From the NCBI GenBank assembly GCA_937960725.1, contig CALGOY010000209.1, positions 1-14,949 of the forward strand: a DNA stretch of 14,949 bases, written 5' to 3'. Position numbers and translations under genes: made by a program. Each line of letters starts with the position of its first letter. The stretch's first letter is position 1. The DNA is from an uncultured Bacillota bacterium. GTDB taxonomy: Bacteria > Bacillota > Clostridia > Caldicoprobacterales > UBA3941. Below are positions 6,840-14,949 of the stretch, piece after piece. Under the pieces are notes generated by a model. That model was not told the origin of the DNA. It did not search any database and saw only the letters and a list, made by a program, of their open reading frames with translations.

Positions 6840-8056
6840 TGAGTTTTTTAAAGGATAAAAATATTCTGCTCGGGATTACTGGCGGCATTGCGGCGTATAA
6901 GGCGGCGGATTTAACTAGTAGGCTCGTAAAGGAAGGGGCAAAGGTTAAGGTGGTTATGACGAAAAATGCCTTAGAATTTATAAACCCCCTTACCTTTGAG
7001 AGCCTTTCGGGAAATCCCGTGTATTATGATACATTTCAAAGGAGCCAAAGCTGGGATATAAATCACATATCCCTTGCAAAATGGGCCGATGTGATGGTAG
7101 TAGCCCCTGCTACGGCAAATATCATTGCTAAAGCGGCCTGTGGGTTGGCGGATGACTTGCTTTCTACAACTATTCTTTCGGTGGAGTGCAAGGTCTTTTT
7201 TGCTCCAGCGATGAACACCGCAATGTATAGAAAAGAAGTGGTACAGCACAATATCGACATTTTGAAAAATAGGGGCTATGAGTTTATAGGTCCGGCCAGC
7301 GGTAGGCTTGCCTGTGGAGATAGAGGGGAAGGCAAGCTAGCAGATGTAGAAGATATAGTAGAAACTTTAAGAAGATGGTCAGCCCAAAAGAAAGATATGG
7401 AAGGATTGAGGGTTCTCGTAACCGCAGGGCCAACCCGAGAATATATCGATCCCGTCCGCTTTCTCAGCAATCCATCTTCAGGCAGAATGGGCTATGCTAT
7501 AGCTCAAGCATGTGCCGGGAGAGGAGCGAAGGTGGATCTGATTTCTGGGCCGGTGAATATAGAGGCGCCAACAGGGGTTAATCTGCATAAAATAGAAACT
7601 GCGATGGAGATGTATCAAAAGGCCCTTGAGCTTTACGATAATGTAGATATCGTGTTTAAAGCAGCTGCCGTTGCGGATTACAGACCTGTAAAGGTATCCG
7701 AGCAGAAGATAAAAAAGGGCCAGGAGCCTATGGTGCTGGAGATGGTTAGAAATCCGGATATTTTGCTTGAGCTGGGAAAGAGAAAGAAACACCAGATATT
7801 AGTTGGGTTTGCTGCAGAAACTTCTGAATTAGAGAAATATGCTAGAGAAAAGCTGGATAAAAAGAACCTGGATTTTATACTGGCAAACGATGTGACGATG
7901 CCTGGGGCAGGTTTTCAAAGCGAGACTAATCAGGGGATCTTATTCTGCCGCAGCGGAGAAGCTGTTCCTATCCCGAAGCTTGATAAAAATGAATTTGCTA
8001 ATTTCCTTATCGACGAGGTGATTAAAAGGGTTGGCAAAGCCGATAACAATAAATGA
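6836..8056 (+). CDS. coaBC: Bifunctional phosphopantothenoylcysteine decarboxylase / phosphopantothenate-cysteine ligase
   Basis: A 406-residue fusion that carries out two steps of coenzyme A synthesis: coupling 4'-phosphopantothenate to cysteine, then FMN-dependent decarboxylation. The N-terminal CoaC half has [13 protein letters not shown] (about 13-25), the catalytic His77 in [16 protein letters not shown] at 124-130 and the catalytic Cys160 in [12 protein letters not shown]. The CoaB half starts near residue 190 with [20 protein letters not shown], then SSGRMG, the [10 protein letters not shown] motif and KIKKGQ. All key residues are present. Two adjacent ATG codons (6836 and 6839) are possible; GAGGG at 6825-6829 suits both. 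It overlaps rpoZ by four bases and priA by 26. Confidence 0.97.
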   Translation: MMSFLKDKNILLGITGGIAAYKAADLTSRLVKEGAKVKVVMTKNALEFINPLTFESLSGNPVYYDTFQRSQSWDINHISLAKWADVMVVAPATANIIAKAACGLADDLLSTTILSVECKVFFAPAMNTAMYRKEVVQHNIDILKNRGYEFIGPASGRLACGDRGEGKLADVEDIVETLRRWSAQKKDMEGLRVLVTAGPTREYIDPVRFLSNPSSGRMGYAIAQACAGRGAKVDLISGPVNIEAPTGVNLHKIETAMEMYQKALELYDNVDIVFKAAAVADYRPVKVSEQKIKKGQEPMVLEMVRNPDILLELGKRKKHQILVGFAAETSELEKYAREKLDKKNLDFILANDVTMPGAGFQSETNQGILFCRSGEAVPIPKLDKNEFANFLIDEVIKRVGKADNNK

Positions 8057-10313
8057 TAAACTTTTTGCAGGAATTATAATTGATCAAGCCCATCCATCTT
8101 TGGATCGGGTCTTTTATTATCGGGTACCGGAGGAACTTAGAGACAAAATTCAATTGGGGATGCGGGTTATGGTACCCTTTGGGGTATCTAACAAAAAGAT
8201 TGAGGGCTATGTGATTAGCTTGGAGGATACAGTCGATATTCCGTTAGATAAGATAAAGCCTATTGCAAAGATTATGGACGATTTTCCCATGATACTGCCT
8301 GAGTTTATTCCGATAATCCAATGGATGAAAAAGGAGTATCATTGCCTTACTATTGAGGCATTGAGGTGTTTTATAACGCCCGGGCTTAGAATGAACGTTA
8401 GAGAAAAGCGTCATAAGGTAGTATATCTTATTATCGATAAAAATATTAATAAGTGTATAGAAACCGTAGAGAAACGCTCGCATTATATGGCTGAGATCTT
8501 GAGGATACTGGACCAAGATGGGGATGGGATACCATTAGCCGAGCTATCCGAGATGGCTGGAGGCGCTCCTATGTCCAGCTTTCGCAACCTTGAAAGAAGG
8601 GGCTGGATTAAAATAGTAGACGAAGAGATATATAGAAATCCTTGGGACGATTCCATGGCTCTACCACAAAAAATCCATACCCTTACCCCAAGGCAGGAGC
8701 AGGCTGTTGAAGAGATTGAAAAAGGCCTTCTGAAGGCTAGGGGAAATTACCTGCTCCATGGGGTCACCGGTAGCGGAAAAACCGAAGTTTACATGCAAGT
8801 TGTTCAGAAAGCCCTGGAGATGGGTAAGCAGGCTATTGTGCTGGTGCCTGAGATTTCCCTCACCCCCCAAACTGTTGAGCGTTTTAAACATAGATTTGAA
8901 GATCAGGTAGCTATTCTTCATAGCGCCCTTTCAGTTGGGGAAAGATATGATGAGTGGAGAAAAGTATACAATCAAGAGGTAAACATCGTAGTAGGAGCAA
9001 GATCGGCTATTTTTGCTCCTTTTAAACGTTTAGGCGTCATTATTATAGATGAGGCTCATGAAGATACTTATAAATCCGATGGAAGCCCTAGGTACAATGC
9101 AGTGGGAGTAGCAAAAAAAAGATGTGAGCTTGAAGGGGCGGTACTCGTCCTCGGCACAGCTACTCCTTCTTTAGAAGACTATTATAGGGCTCAAAATAAT
9201 GAATACAAACTTCTTACTTTAGAGCAGCGAATAGACAACAAACCCCTTCCAGAAGTGGAAGTAGTTGATATGAGGAAAGAGCTTGAAAAAGGGAATCGCA
9301 GTATTTTCAGCCATAGCCTGTATAAATCCATCGAGCAAGTTTTAAATAATGGCGAACAAGGAATTTTGCTATTAAACAGGAGGGGTTATGCTCAGTTTGT
9401 ATCCTGCCGCTCCTGCGGATATGTTGTCAGGTGTCGAAGCTGCGATATTTCCCTCACCTATCACTCTGTAGAGAATGTGCTCAAATGCCATTACTGCGGG
9501 GAAGTATATCCTTATCCTAAAATCTGCCCCAGCTGTCGGAGCAAATATATTAAGCATTTTGGGATTGGGACTCAAAGGATAGAAGAAGAGATAAAAAAAT
9601 TTTTCCCAGCAGCTAGAGTAATACGGATGGATGTAGATACTACATCTACAAAAGGGGCCCATCAGAGGATATTAAATGCTTTTAGAAAGAGAGAGTATGA
9701 TTTTCTGCTGGGTACCCAGATGGTGGCTAAGGGACTAGATTTTCCTATGGTAACCTTAGTTGGCGTGATCGCAGCGGATCTTTCTCTAAATCTCCCTGAC
9801 TACAGAAGTAGCGAAAAAACTTTTCAGCTTATTACTCAGGTGGCGGGCAGGGCAGGGAGAGGGGATAGGAAAGGCAGGGTTATAATTCAGACCTATCAGC
9901 CAGAGCATTATGCTATTCAATATGCTTCCAGGCATGATTACCATGGGTTTTTTAAAAGAGAAATACAGGTAAGGCACAACTTTGAATATCCGCCCTTTTC
10001 TCATATTATCCGCATATTAGTTACAGGGGAGGAAGAAAAAAGCGTAATAACGCTGGCCAAATCCATAGATGAATGGATTAGAGGCGCGGTGGAGGCGGAT
10101 TTAATATTAAAGCAAGGATTGCTTCAGTTTGGGGCTTTTCCGGCTCCGTTAGAAAAAATTAGAAATAAGTATAGGTGGCATGTATTGCTTAAGATTAGAA
10201 GCGATAGTATGTTTATTGAAAAATATCATCAGCTTGTAGATGAGTGCCTGAAAAATTTTAGGGACTCATCTTGTACGGTTGTAGTTGATTTTTATCCATT
10301 AAGCCTGTTATAA
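8031..10313 (+). CDS. priA: Primosomal protein N' (replication restart helicase PriA)
   Basis: A 760-residue 3'-to-5' DNA helicase that reloads the replication machinery at stalled forks. The N-terminal DNA-binding domain has VPEELRDKIQLGMRVMVPFG. The helicase core has Walker A GVTGSGKT at 244-251, DEAH at 340-343, GTATPS near 375, and QVAGRAGRG as motif VI. Eight cysteines (459, 462, 468, 471, 486, 489, 499, 502) form the two zinc sites inserted in the helicase core, as in the family. The start is inferred to be TTG 8031, inside coaBC, with GAGGTG at 8015-8020; no in-frame ATG or GTG offers a better N-terminus. The overlap with coaBC is 26 bases. Confidence 0.96.
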   Translation: MAKPITINDKLFAGIIIDQAHPSLDRVFYYRVPEELRDKIQLGMRVMVPFGVSNKKIEGYVISLEDTVDIPLDKIKPIAKIMDDFPMILPEFIPIIQWMKKEYHCLTIEALRCFITPGLRMNVREKRHKVVYLIIDKNINKCIETVEKRSHYMAEILRILDQDGDGIPLAELSEMAGGAPMSSFRNLERRGWIKIVDEEIYRNPWDDSMALPQKIHTLTPRQEQAVEEIEKGLLKARGNYLLHGVTGSGKTEVYMQVVQKALEMGKQAIVLVPEISLTPQTVERFKHRFEDQVAILHSALSVGERYDEWRKVYNQEVNIVVGARSAIFAPFKRLGVIIIDEAHEDTYKSDGSPRYNAVGVAKKRCELEGAVLVLGTATPSLEDYYRAQNNEYKLLTLEQRIDNKPLPEVEVVDMRKELEKGNRSIFSHSLYKSIEQVLNNGEQGILLLNRRGYAQFVSCRSCGYVVRCRSCDISLTYHSVENVLKCHYCGEVYPYPKICPSCRSKYIKHFGIGTQRIEEEIKKFFPAARVIRMDVDTTSTKGAHQRILNAFRKREYDFLLGTQMVAKGLDFPMVTLVGVIAADLSLNLPDYRSSEKTFQLITQVAGRAGRGDRKGRVIIQTYQPEHYAIQYASRHDYHGFFKREIQVRHNFEYPPFSHIIRILVTGEEEKSVITLAKSIDEWIRGAVEADLILKQGLLQFGAFPAPLEKIRNKYRWHVLLKIRSDSMFIEKYHQLVDECLKNFRDSSCTVVVDFYPLSLL

Positions 10314-10348
10314 TAGCTAATTATTAAACGGAAAGAGAGATGGTGACA

Positions 10349-10807
10349 ATGGCTATAAGGGATATTAAGCATTATCAAAGGGATGATATTCTTAGAAAAA
10401 AATCAAAACCTGTAGATAAAATTGATGATAGGATAATTACATTGTTGGACGATATGGCAGAAACTATGTATCACGCCGATGGGGTCGGCTTAGCTGCTCC
10501 CCAAGTGGGCATACTAAAGAGGGTTATAGTTATTGATATAGGAGAGGGATTAATTGAACTTATCAATCCAGAAATCATTTGGGAAAAAGGAGAACAGGAT
10601 GGAGAAGAGGGATGCTTGAGTATACCGGGATATAGCGCGAGGGTCAAAAGGCCAGCCCAGGTAAAGGTCAAAGGCCTCAACAGAAAAGGAGAAGAGATAG
10701 AAATTGTTGGGAAGGGTTTACTAGCGCGGGCTTTATGCCACGAGATAGATCACTTGGATGGAATACTGTTCATAGATAGGGTAGTTTCTGAAGATGCGGA
10801 GGGATGA
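10349..10807 (+). CDS. def: Peptide deformylase
   Basis: A 152-residue metalloenzyme that removes the formyl group from the N-terminal methionine of new proteins. The three signature motifs are intact: [10 protein letters not shown] at 45-54, EEGCLSIPG at 86-94 with metal ligand Cys89, and HEIDH at 131-135 with the two His ligands and the catalytic Glu. The N-terminus [10 protein letters not shown] with ILRKKSKPV fits Clostridial enzymes. An in-frame ATG three codons earlier (10340) is the alternative start; neither has a strong Shine-Dalgarno, with GGTGA just before 10349 being the better. It neighbours fmt, its opposing partner in the formyl cycle. Confidence 0.96.
   Translation: MAIRDIKHYQRDDILRKKSKPVDKIDDRIITLLDDMAETMYHADGVGLAAPQVGILKRVIVIDIGEGLIELINPEIIWEKGEQDGEEGCLSIPGYSARVKRPAQVKVKGLNRKGEEIEIVGKGLLARALCHEIDHLDGILFIDRVVSEDAEG
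10798..10803 (+). promoter_or_regulatory. Ribosome binding site that fixes the fmt start
   Basis: GGAGGG touches the ATG at 10804 directly, too close to serve it, but is nine bases from GTG 10813. That GTG gives the canonical Fmt N-terminus MKILFMGTP. Confidence 0.75.
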
Positions 10808-10812
10808 GTGCT

Positions 10813-11766
10813 GTGAAAATACTGTTTATGGGAACTCCTTTATTTGCGATTCCGTCTTTAGAGGCTATTGTAGACGGAGGATATGACTTGATAGGGGTAG
10901 TAACACAACCAGATAGGCCAAAGGGACGGGGGAAGCGGCTTGCAGCTCCTCCTGTCAAAGAATGGGCACTGGAGAGAGATATCCCCGTATACCAGCCGGA
11001 AAAAGTAAGGGAGCCAGAATTTGTCGAAACAGTGCGAAAGCTTTCTCCGGATTTGATTGTAACGGCTGCTTTTGGGCAGATTTTGCCTAAAACGATACTC
11101 GATATTCCGCCTTTGGGCTGTATCAATGTCCATGCTTCACTTCTTCCCAAATACCGCGGCGCTTCTCCCATCCAGCAGGCTATAATCGACGGCGAAAAAG
11201 AGACCGGCATCACAATCATGTATATGGATGTTGGCATGGATACGGGGGATATTATATTACAGAAAAAGATCGAAATCGGTGAAGATGAGAACAGCGGGCA
11301 GCTCCATGACCGCTTAGCCCGGCTGGGTGGAGAGGCTTTAAGGGAAGCTCTCAAGCTTTTCGAAGGCGGTCAAAAACCTGCTGGAATTCCTCAGAATGAA
11401 GAAGAGGCGACCTACTGTTCGAAGATTGAGAAAAGCATGGGAGAGATAGATTGGAATAAAAACCTGGAGGAGGTTAGAAACTTAATTAGAGGGCTCACTC
11501 CCTGGCCTGGCGCATTTATCTATATAAATGATGTAAGGCTGAAAGTGTGGAAAGCTGGGCGCTGGGAAAAGTCAGCAGAAGGAGAATATGTCCCGGGGCA
11601 GGTGGTGGTGGCCGATCCGAAGCAGGGGCTTGTAATAGCGGCCCGAGATGGACTGATGAGGCTCTATGAAATCCAAGGGCCAGGAAAAAGACCTATGGCT
11701 GATACTGAGTATTTAAGAGGGAATCCCATTCCTACGGGTATTATCATAGGAAAGGAGGCTGAATAG
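10813..11766 (+). CDS. fmt: Methionyl-tRNA formyltransferase
   Basis: A 317-residue enzyme, of normal length, that transfers a formyl group from 10-formyltetrahydrofolate to initiator Met-tRNA. The N-terminal Rossmann domain starts MKILFMGTPLFA and has the VVTQPDRPKGRGKRL loop used for tRNA contact. The catalytic set Asn105, His107 (INVHASLLPKYRGASPI) and Asp143 (MDVGMDTGDI) is complete. The C-terminal barrel domain follows from about residue 205 (IDWNK, IRGLTPWPGAFI). The preferred start is GTG 10813; an upstream ATG at 10804 overlapping the def stop would add three residues but has the ribosome binding site in contact with it. The downstream protease starts directly after the stop. Confidence 0.96.
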   Translation: MKILFMGTPLFAIPSLEAIVDGGYDLIGVVTQPDRPKGRGKRLAAPPVKEWALERDIPVYQPEKVREPEFVETVRKLSPDLIVTAAFGQILPKTILDIPPLGCINVHASLLPKYRGASPIQQAIIDGEKETGITIMYMDVGMDTGDIILQKKIEIGEDENSGQLHDRLARLGGEALREALKLFEGGQKPAGIPQNEEEATYCSKIEKSMGEIDWNKNLEEVRNLIRGLTPWPGAFIYINDVRLKVWKAGRWEKSAEGEYVPGQVVVADPKQGLVIAARDGLMRLYEIQGPGKRPMADTEYLRGNPIPTGIIIGKEAE

Positions 11767-11768
11767 TC

Positions 11769-12458
11769 TTGTATTTGCCCTATGATTCAACCATGTTCGT
11801 ATTAATCCCCGCTATTATTCTTACCCTATATGCTCAATATAAGGTTCAGAGCACTTTCCAAAGGTATCTCCATCTGGCAAGTAGGAGCGGGTATACGGGG
11901 GCACAGGTCGCAAGGAGAATATTGGATGAACAAGGACTAACCGATGTTTCCATAGAGCAGATTGGGGGGCGGCTTACTGATCACTATGATCCTAGAAAAA
12001 GGGTTTTAAGGCTTTCTAGGGAGGTCTACTATGGCAACTCCCTTGCATCCTTAGGGGTAGCAGCCCATGAAACGGGCCACGCTATTCAACATGCTTATGG
12101 ATATACTCCATTAAATATCCGAAATGCTATAGTGCCCATTGTGAATTTTAGCTCCCGTGCTGCGTTTATTTTCATTTTTGCTGGATTGTTTTTCGCAGGG
12201 GCTACTATCCTCTTGGATATAGGTATATATATGTTTGCAGCAGTAGTACTGTTTCAGCTTATTACTCTGCCTGTTGAATTTAACGCCAGCAGCAGAGCCG
12301 TGGAGCTATTGGCCGAAGGGGGCTATGTATCCAGCGATGAACAGCGCCATGTGCGAAAGGTGCTTAACGCAGCTGCCCTAACCTATGTTGCATCAGCGGC
12401 TACAGCCATATCTCAGCTTTTGAGACTTTTAATGATTCGCGATAGAAGGCAAGATTAA
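11769..12458 (+). CDS. Membrane-bound zinc metallopeptidase, YugP family (Zn_peptidase_2)
   Basis: A 229-residue protein with the zinc-binding HETGH at 100-104 in the context LGVAAHETGHAIQHAYGY, and a probable third ligand Glu170 in LPVEFNASSRA. Hydrophobic segments at about 10-21, 132-149 and 151-168 anchor it in the membrane. The N-terminus YAQYKVQSTF..Y and SGYTGAQVARRIL are family marks of YugP-type peptidases; the substrate is not known. The start is TTG 11769, supported by AAAGGAGG at 11751-11758 with ten bases of spacing; the first ATG (11793) would cut into the first membrane segment. It lies two bases after fmt and appears to be part of the def-fmt unit. Confidence 0.93.
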   Translation: MYLPYDSTMFVLIPAIILTLYAQYKVQSTFQRYLHLASRSGYTGAQVARRILDEQGLTDVSIEQIGGRLTDHYDPRKRVLRLSREVYYGNSLASLGVAAHETGHAIQHAYGYTPLNIRNAIVPIVNFSSRAAFIFIFAGLFFAGATILLDIGIYMFAAVVLFQLITLPVEFNASSRAVELLAEGGYVSSDEQRHVRKVLNAAALTYVASAATAISQLLRLLMIRDRRQD

Positions 12459-12462
12459 AATA

Positions 12463-12485
12463 AGGGGCTTAAACAGCCCTTTTTT
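12463..12485 (+). terminator. Small hairpin with T run between the zinc protease and rsmB; weak terminator or attenuator
   Basis: GGGCT at 12465-12469 pairs with AGCCC at 12475-12479 around a TAAAC loop; with one bulged G the stem extends by an A/T pair or two. Six T follow (12480-12485). The stem is short, so termination may be partial, letting some transcripts run into rsmB. Confidence 0.5.
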
Positions 12486-12489
12486 GAAT

Positions 12490-12494
12490 GGAGG
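12490..12494 (+). promoter_or_regulatory. Ribosome binding site that fixes the rsmB start
   Basis: GGAGG lies five bases before ATG 12500. The longer in-frame ATG at 12488 overlaps this site and is therefore not the start. Confidence 0.85.
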
Positions 12495-12499
12495 AAATT

Positions 12500-13807
12500 A
12501 TGAGCAAAGCACGAGAGATAGCTTTAAAAGTTTTAAAGGAAGTAAATGCAGATAGCAAATATGTTAACATTAGCTTAAAACAACATTTAGATAGGGCAAA
12601 ATTAGATGAAAGGGATGCCCGTCTAGCTACCCAGCTGGTTTATGGGACCTTGGAGAACCAGATAAGCATAGACAAAACTTTAAAGCAGTTTGCAAAATTA
12701 AAGCGTGCTAATCCATGGGTGGAAAATATACTTAGAATGGGTTGCTACCAAATTCTATATCTAGATAGAATCCCCGATTCGGCAGCTTGTAATGAAGCAG
12801 TGAAGCTATGTAAAAAATATGCTCCCAAATATTTAGTGGGTTTCGTCAACGGCGTTTTGAGGAATATAGTGCGAAATAAAGATAAATTGATTAAACAAAA
12901 TATCCCAGCATTTCCTAGTTGGCTCATAGAAAAATGGAGAACTGATTATGGAGACGATATGGTGAAGCAGATGACCGATGTAGATTCGGTGGATAGAAGT
13001 ATAACTATTCGCGTCAACAGATCTGCCATAAGCAAAGAGCAACTGGCTAATGAGCTGCGAAGCATGGGGGCTGAGGTAAAAAACGGGCTGTATCTTGAAG
13101 AAGCTTTAAGAATTCAGTCTGTGGGCAATATCGGGGACAACCCTTTGTATAAACAAGGGCTATTTACAGTACAAGGGGAGAGCTCCATGCTGGTTAGCCA
13201 TATTGTGAATCCCCAAAAAGAGGAGTTTATATTAGATGCATGCAGTGCCCCTGGAGGAAAAGCAATCCATATGGCAGAGCTGATGGAAAATCGAGGGAAG
13301 ATATATGCTTGGGATATACATCCCCATAGAATAGAATTGATAAAGCGAAATTGCAAGCGGATGGGAGCAAATATTATAAATGCACAGGAGCAGGATGCCC
13401 GGTCGTTTAGGCCTGATTTGGAAAAATATTTTGATAGGGTACTGATCGATGCCCCTTGTTCAGGATTGGGCGTTGCCCATAACAAGCCGGATATTATCCT
13501 AAAAATTACCCCGGAGAAGCTAAGCTCCTTGGCTGCTCTGCAGTGGGATATTATCTCTACTTGCTCCCGCTATGTAAAGCCTGGCGGGATACTAGTATAT
13601 AGCACTTGCACTATTAATTCCGATGAGAACGAAAAGATTATAAACAGATTTCTAGATGAATTTTCCGATTTTGTGCTGGATGACTTTACCGATGAAGTTC
13701 CCGGCTACTTTAAAAGCCGAATTGAAGAGCCTGGAATGATAAGGCTAACTCCAGGGCGGGATGGGCTGGATGGCTTTTTTATTGCTAGAATGAGGAGGAA
13801 AGAATAA
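12500..13807 (+). CDS. rsmB: 16S rRNA (cytosine-967-C5)-methyltransferase RsmB
   Basis: A 435-residue protein with an N-terminal NusB-like RNA-binding domain (about 1-140; AREIALKVLKEV, LATQLVYGTL, FVNGVLRNIVR) and a C-terminal SAM-dependent methyltransferase. The SAM site is DACSAPGGK at 246-254. The two catalytic cysteines are Cys320 in DAPCSGLG and Cys370 in YSTCTIN, and the C-terminus has TPGRDGLDGFFIA. It methylates C5 of cytosine 967 (E. coli numbering) in 16S rRNA. Two small departures from the usual family text are PGGKAIH where PGGKTTH is common, and GVAHNKPDI where an Arg-rich version (RRxPD) is common. Neither touches a catalytic residue. One base separates its stop from the rlmN start, whose ribosome binding site lies inside its last codons. 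Confidence 0.96.
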   Translation: MSKAREIALKVLKEVNADSKYVNISLKQHLDRAKLDERDARLATQLVYGTLENQISIDKTLKQFAKLKRANPWVENILRMGCYQILYLDRIPDSAACNEAVKLCKKYAPKYLVGFVNGVLRNIVRNKDKLIKQNIPAFPSWLIEKWRTDYGDDMVKQMTDVDSVDRSITIRVNRSAISKEQLANELRSMGAEVKNGLYLEEALRIQSVGNIGDNPLYKQGLFTVQGESSMLVSHIVNPQKEEFILDACSAPGGKAIHMAELMENRGKIYAWDIHPHRIELIKRNCKRMGANIINAQEQDARSFRPDLEKYFDRVLIDAPCSGLGVAHNKPDIILKITPEKLSSLAALQWDIISTCSRYVKPGGILVYSTCTINSDENEKIINRFLDEFSDFVLDDFTDEVPGYFKSRIEEPGMIRLTPGRDGLDGFFIARMRRKE

Positions 13808-13808
13808 A

Positions 13809-14867
13809 ATGCATAATCATAATAAGGAAAATTTGCTTAACTTGAGTTTAGAAGAAATAAAAGCCGTTGTAAAATCCTTTGACGAAAAGCCCTTCAGAGC
13901 TAAGCAAATTTTTAAATGGCTTTATAAGGGTGCTTCTAATTTTGAAGATATGACGGATATTCCAAAAGCCTTAAAAGAAAAGCTTTCAGCCCGGTATTAT
14001 ATAGGCGGTGTAAAAATTATTAAGAAGCTAACATCCCAGTATGATGACACCAGAAAATATTTGTTTTTGCTGCCCGATCGTAATATAATAGAAGGGGTTA
14101 TAATGAAATATCACTATGGCTATACCATGTGCTTGTCAACCCAGGTGGGCTGCAGGATGGGATGTAGATTCTGCGAATCAACAAGGCAGGGCCTGATTCG
14201 AAATCTGGAGCCTGGGGAGATGTTAGCTCAAGTTTTGCAGGCTAATAAGGACTTAGGTCCTGCAAATAAACGGTGGATTAGAAATATAGTGTTGATGGGC
14301 AGTGGAGAACCCCTAGATAATTATGACAATACTATCAAATTTTTAAAGCTTCTTCATGATTCAGAAGGCTGGAATATGAGCTATCGCAATATGACTTTGT
14401 CTACTTGCGGACTTGTGCCTGGTATTAGAAAATTAGCAGAGGAAAATATTCCACTAACCCTATCTATATCTCTCCATGCACCCAATGATAATATTCGAAA
14501 GATGCTTATGCCCGTAGCGTCGGCTTATGGGGTATCGGAGATCATCGATGCTGCTAAAGAATATTTTGAAAAAACTGGGCGAAGGGTAACCTTCGAATAC
14601 TCCTTAGTCCAAGGAATAAACGATAGCTTGGAAAACGCTGCGGAATTAGCAGAAAGACTAAAGGGATTTCCCTGTCATGTAAACGTTATTCCGATAAATG
14701 AGATTGAAGGTGGGGATTTTACTAGGAGCGACGAAGAGCAGATCTGCAAATTTATCGATACCCTTAAGGCAAGAGGTCTCCAAGTGACCAGGAGGAGGGA
14801 GCTTGGACAAGATATACAAGGGGCCTGCGGGCAATTAAAGAGAGGGTACCTGGATAGCCTCCACTAG
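13809..14867 (+). CDS. rlmN: Dual-specificity rRNA/tRNA adenine-C2 methyltransferase RlmN (radical SAM)
   Basis: A 352-residue radical SAM enzyme that methylates C2 of A2503 in 23S rRNA and A37 in some tRNAs. The iron-sulfur cluster motif CxxxCxxC is at Cys115, Cys119 and Cys122 (GCRMGCRFC). The two catalytic cysteines are Cys108 in MCLSTQVGC and Cys340 in GACGQL, the latter being the one that carries the methyl group. Other family marks are FRAKQIFKWLYKG, MGSGEPLDNYDN, LSISLHAP and RRELGQDI. MGSGEP replaces the more usual MGMGEP, which keeps the SAM-binding GEP. GAGGAGG at 13792-13798, inside rsmB, serves the ATG. The order rsmB-rlmN-PP2C matches Bacillus. Confidence 0.97.
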   Translation: MHNHNKENLLNLSLEEIKAVVKSFDEKPFRAKQIFKWLYKGASNFEDMTDIPKALKEKLSARYYIGGVKIIKKLTSQYDDTRKYLFLLPDRNIIEGVIMKYHYGYTMCLSTQVGCRMGCRFCESTRQGLIRNLEPGEMLAQVLQANKDLGPANKRWIRNIVLMGSGEPLDNYDNTIKFLKLLHDSEGWNMSYRNMTLSTCGLVPGIRKLAEENIPLTLSISLHAPNDNIRKMLMPVASAYGVSEIIDAAKEYFEKTGRRVTFEYSLVQGINDSLENAAELAERLKGFPCHVNVIPINEIEGGDFTRSDEEQICKFIDTLKARGLQVTRRRELGQDIQGACGQLKRGYLDSLH

Positions 14868-14896
14868 AGGCTAAAAAGGTCGTAGAGGTGAGGGAT

Positions 14897-14949
14897 ATGA
14901 AGTTAGAATATGGAGCTTTTACCCACAAAGGCAATGTTAGAAAATTAAA
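14897..14949 (+). CDS. Start of a PP2C-type protein phosphatase; 3' partial
   Basis: Only 17 codons are visible, reading MKLEYGAFTHKGNVRKL. The pattern of a Gly-Ala strand followed by GNVR matches the N-terminus of PrpC/Stp phosphatases, where an Asn-Glu-Asp metal-binding stretch usually follows; that part is outside. GAGGTGA at 14885-14891 serves the ATG; an in-frame GTG at 14888 is a weaker alternative. The call rests mainly on position: prpC normally follows rlmN and precedes the PASTA-domain kinase gene prkC and rsgA in Firmicutes. Confidence 0.7.
   Translation, partial: MKLEYGAFTHKGNVRKL

Noticed and set aside
10804..10812. ATG 10804 overlapping the def stop as the fmt start
   Set aside because: The GGAGGG site touches this ATG with no spacing, while GTG 10813 has proper spacing and gives the canonical N-terminus.
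10770..11354. 194-residue open frame on the minus strand opposite fmt
   Set aside because: It lies entirely antisense to clearly conserved fmt and def, is rich in Ser/Pro/Ile as expected of a shadow frame, and has no family resemblance.
13114..13485. 123-residue minus-strand open frame opposite rsmB
   Set aside because: It is a shadow of the methyltransferase domain, with no ribosome binding site or recognisable motif.
1..14949. CRISPR array, tRNA or rRNA gene, insertion sequence, phage or defence system
   Set aside because: I saw no regularly spaced short repeats, tRNA-like cloverleaf, transposase, integrase or defence-type domains; the only clear repeat is the coding repeat at 1-112 and 295-406.

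Overview
The window reads as a chromosomal housekeeping segment of a moderately AT-rich Gram-positive Firmicute, most likely of class Clostridia; I cannot place the order. The support is gene content and gene order. The run yicC/yloC - remA (DUF370) - gmk - rpoZ - coaBC - priA - def - fmt - zinc metallopeptidase (YugP type) - rsmB - rlmN - PP2C phosphatase is the classical Bacillus/Clostridia arrangement. Strong GGAGG-type ribosome binding sites and the use of TTG and GTG starts fit the same group.

Layout. (1) 1-2099, plus strand: the 3' part of a cell-wall amidase gene whose start lies left of the window. It has two near-identical peptidoglycan-binding modules, then an Amidase_3 catalytic domain interrupted by about 260 codons of coiled coil. 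A strong hairpin terminator follows at 2115-2167 and can serve both strands. (2) 2167-3537, minus strand: a lone, unrecognised, helix-rich 456-residue protein. (3) 3538-3694: an AT-rich divergent intergenic region. (4) 3695-4678, plus: an AIR-synthase/HypE-like protein of unknown substrate. (5) An extended -10 promoter at 4732-4759 precedes a tight plus-strand cluster from 4825 to the right edge: yicC, remA, gmk, rpoZ, coaBC, priA, def, fmt, zinc protease, rsmB, rlmN and the first codons of a PP2C-type phosphatase. A small hairpin with a short T run between the protease and rsmB may divide or attenuate this long transcription unit.

How the genes fit together. The cluster links nucleotide supply (gmk), transcription (rpoZ), coenzyme A synthesis (coaBC), replication restart (priA), the formyl-methionine cycle (fmt adds formyl to initiator tRNA, def removes it from new proteins), rRNA modification (rsmB, rlmN) and phospho-signalling (PP2C, normally followed by a PASTA kinase). 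RemA and YicC add DNA-binding and RNA-cleaving regulators at its head. Junctions overlap or nearly touch, which suggests translational coupling.

The most unusual object is the amidase. All four expected zinc and catalytic residues are present, but they are split by a long, almost symmetric helical hairpin that could act as a built-in regulatory arm. The minus-strand orphan is the second candidate for something undescribed. The rest is ordinary core genome. Several starts were moved inward from the longest reading frame on the basis of ribosome binding sites and family N-termini. No tRNA, rRNA, CRISPR array, insertion sequence or attachment site was seen.
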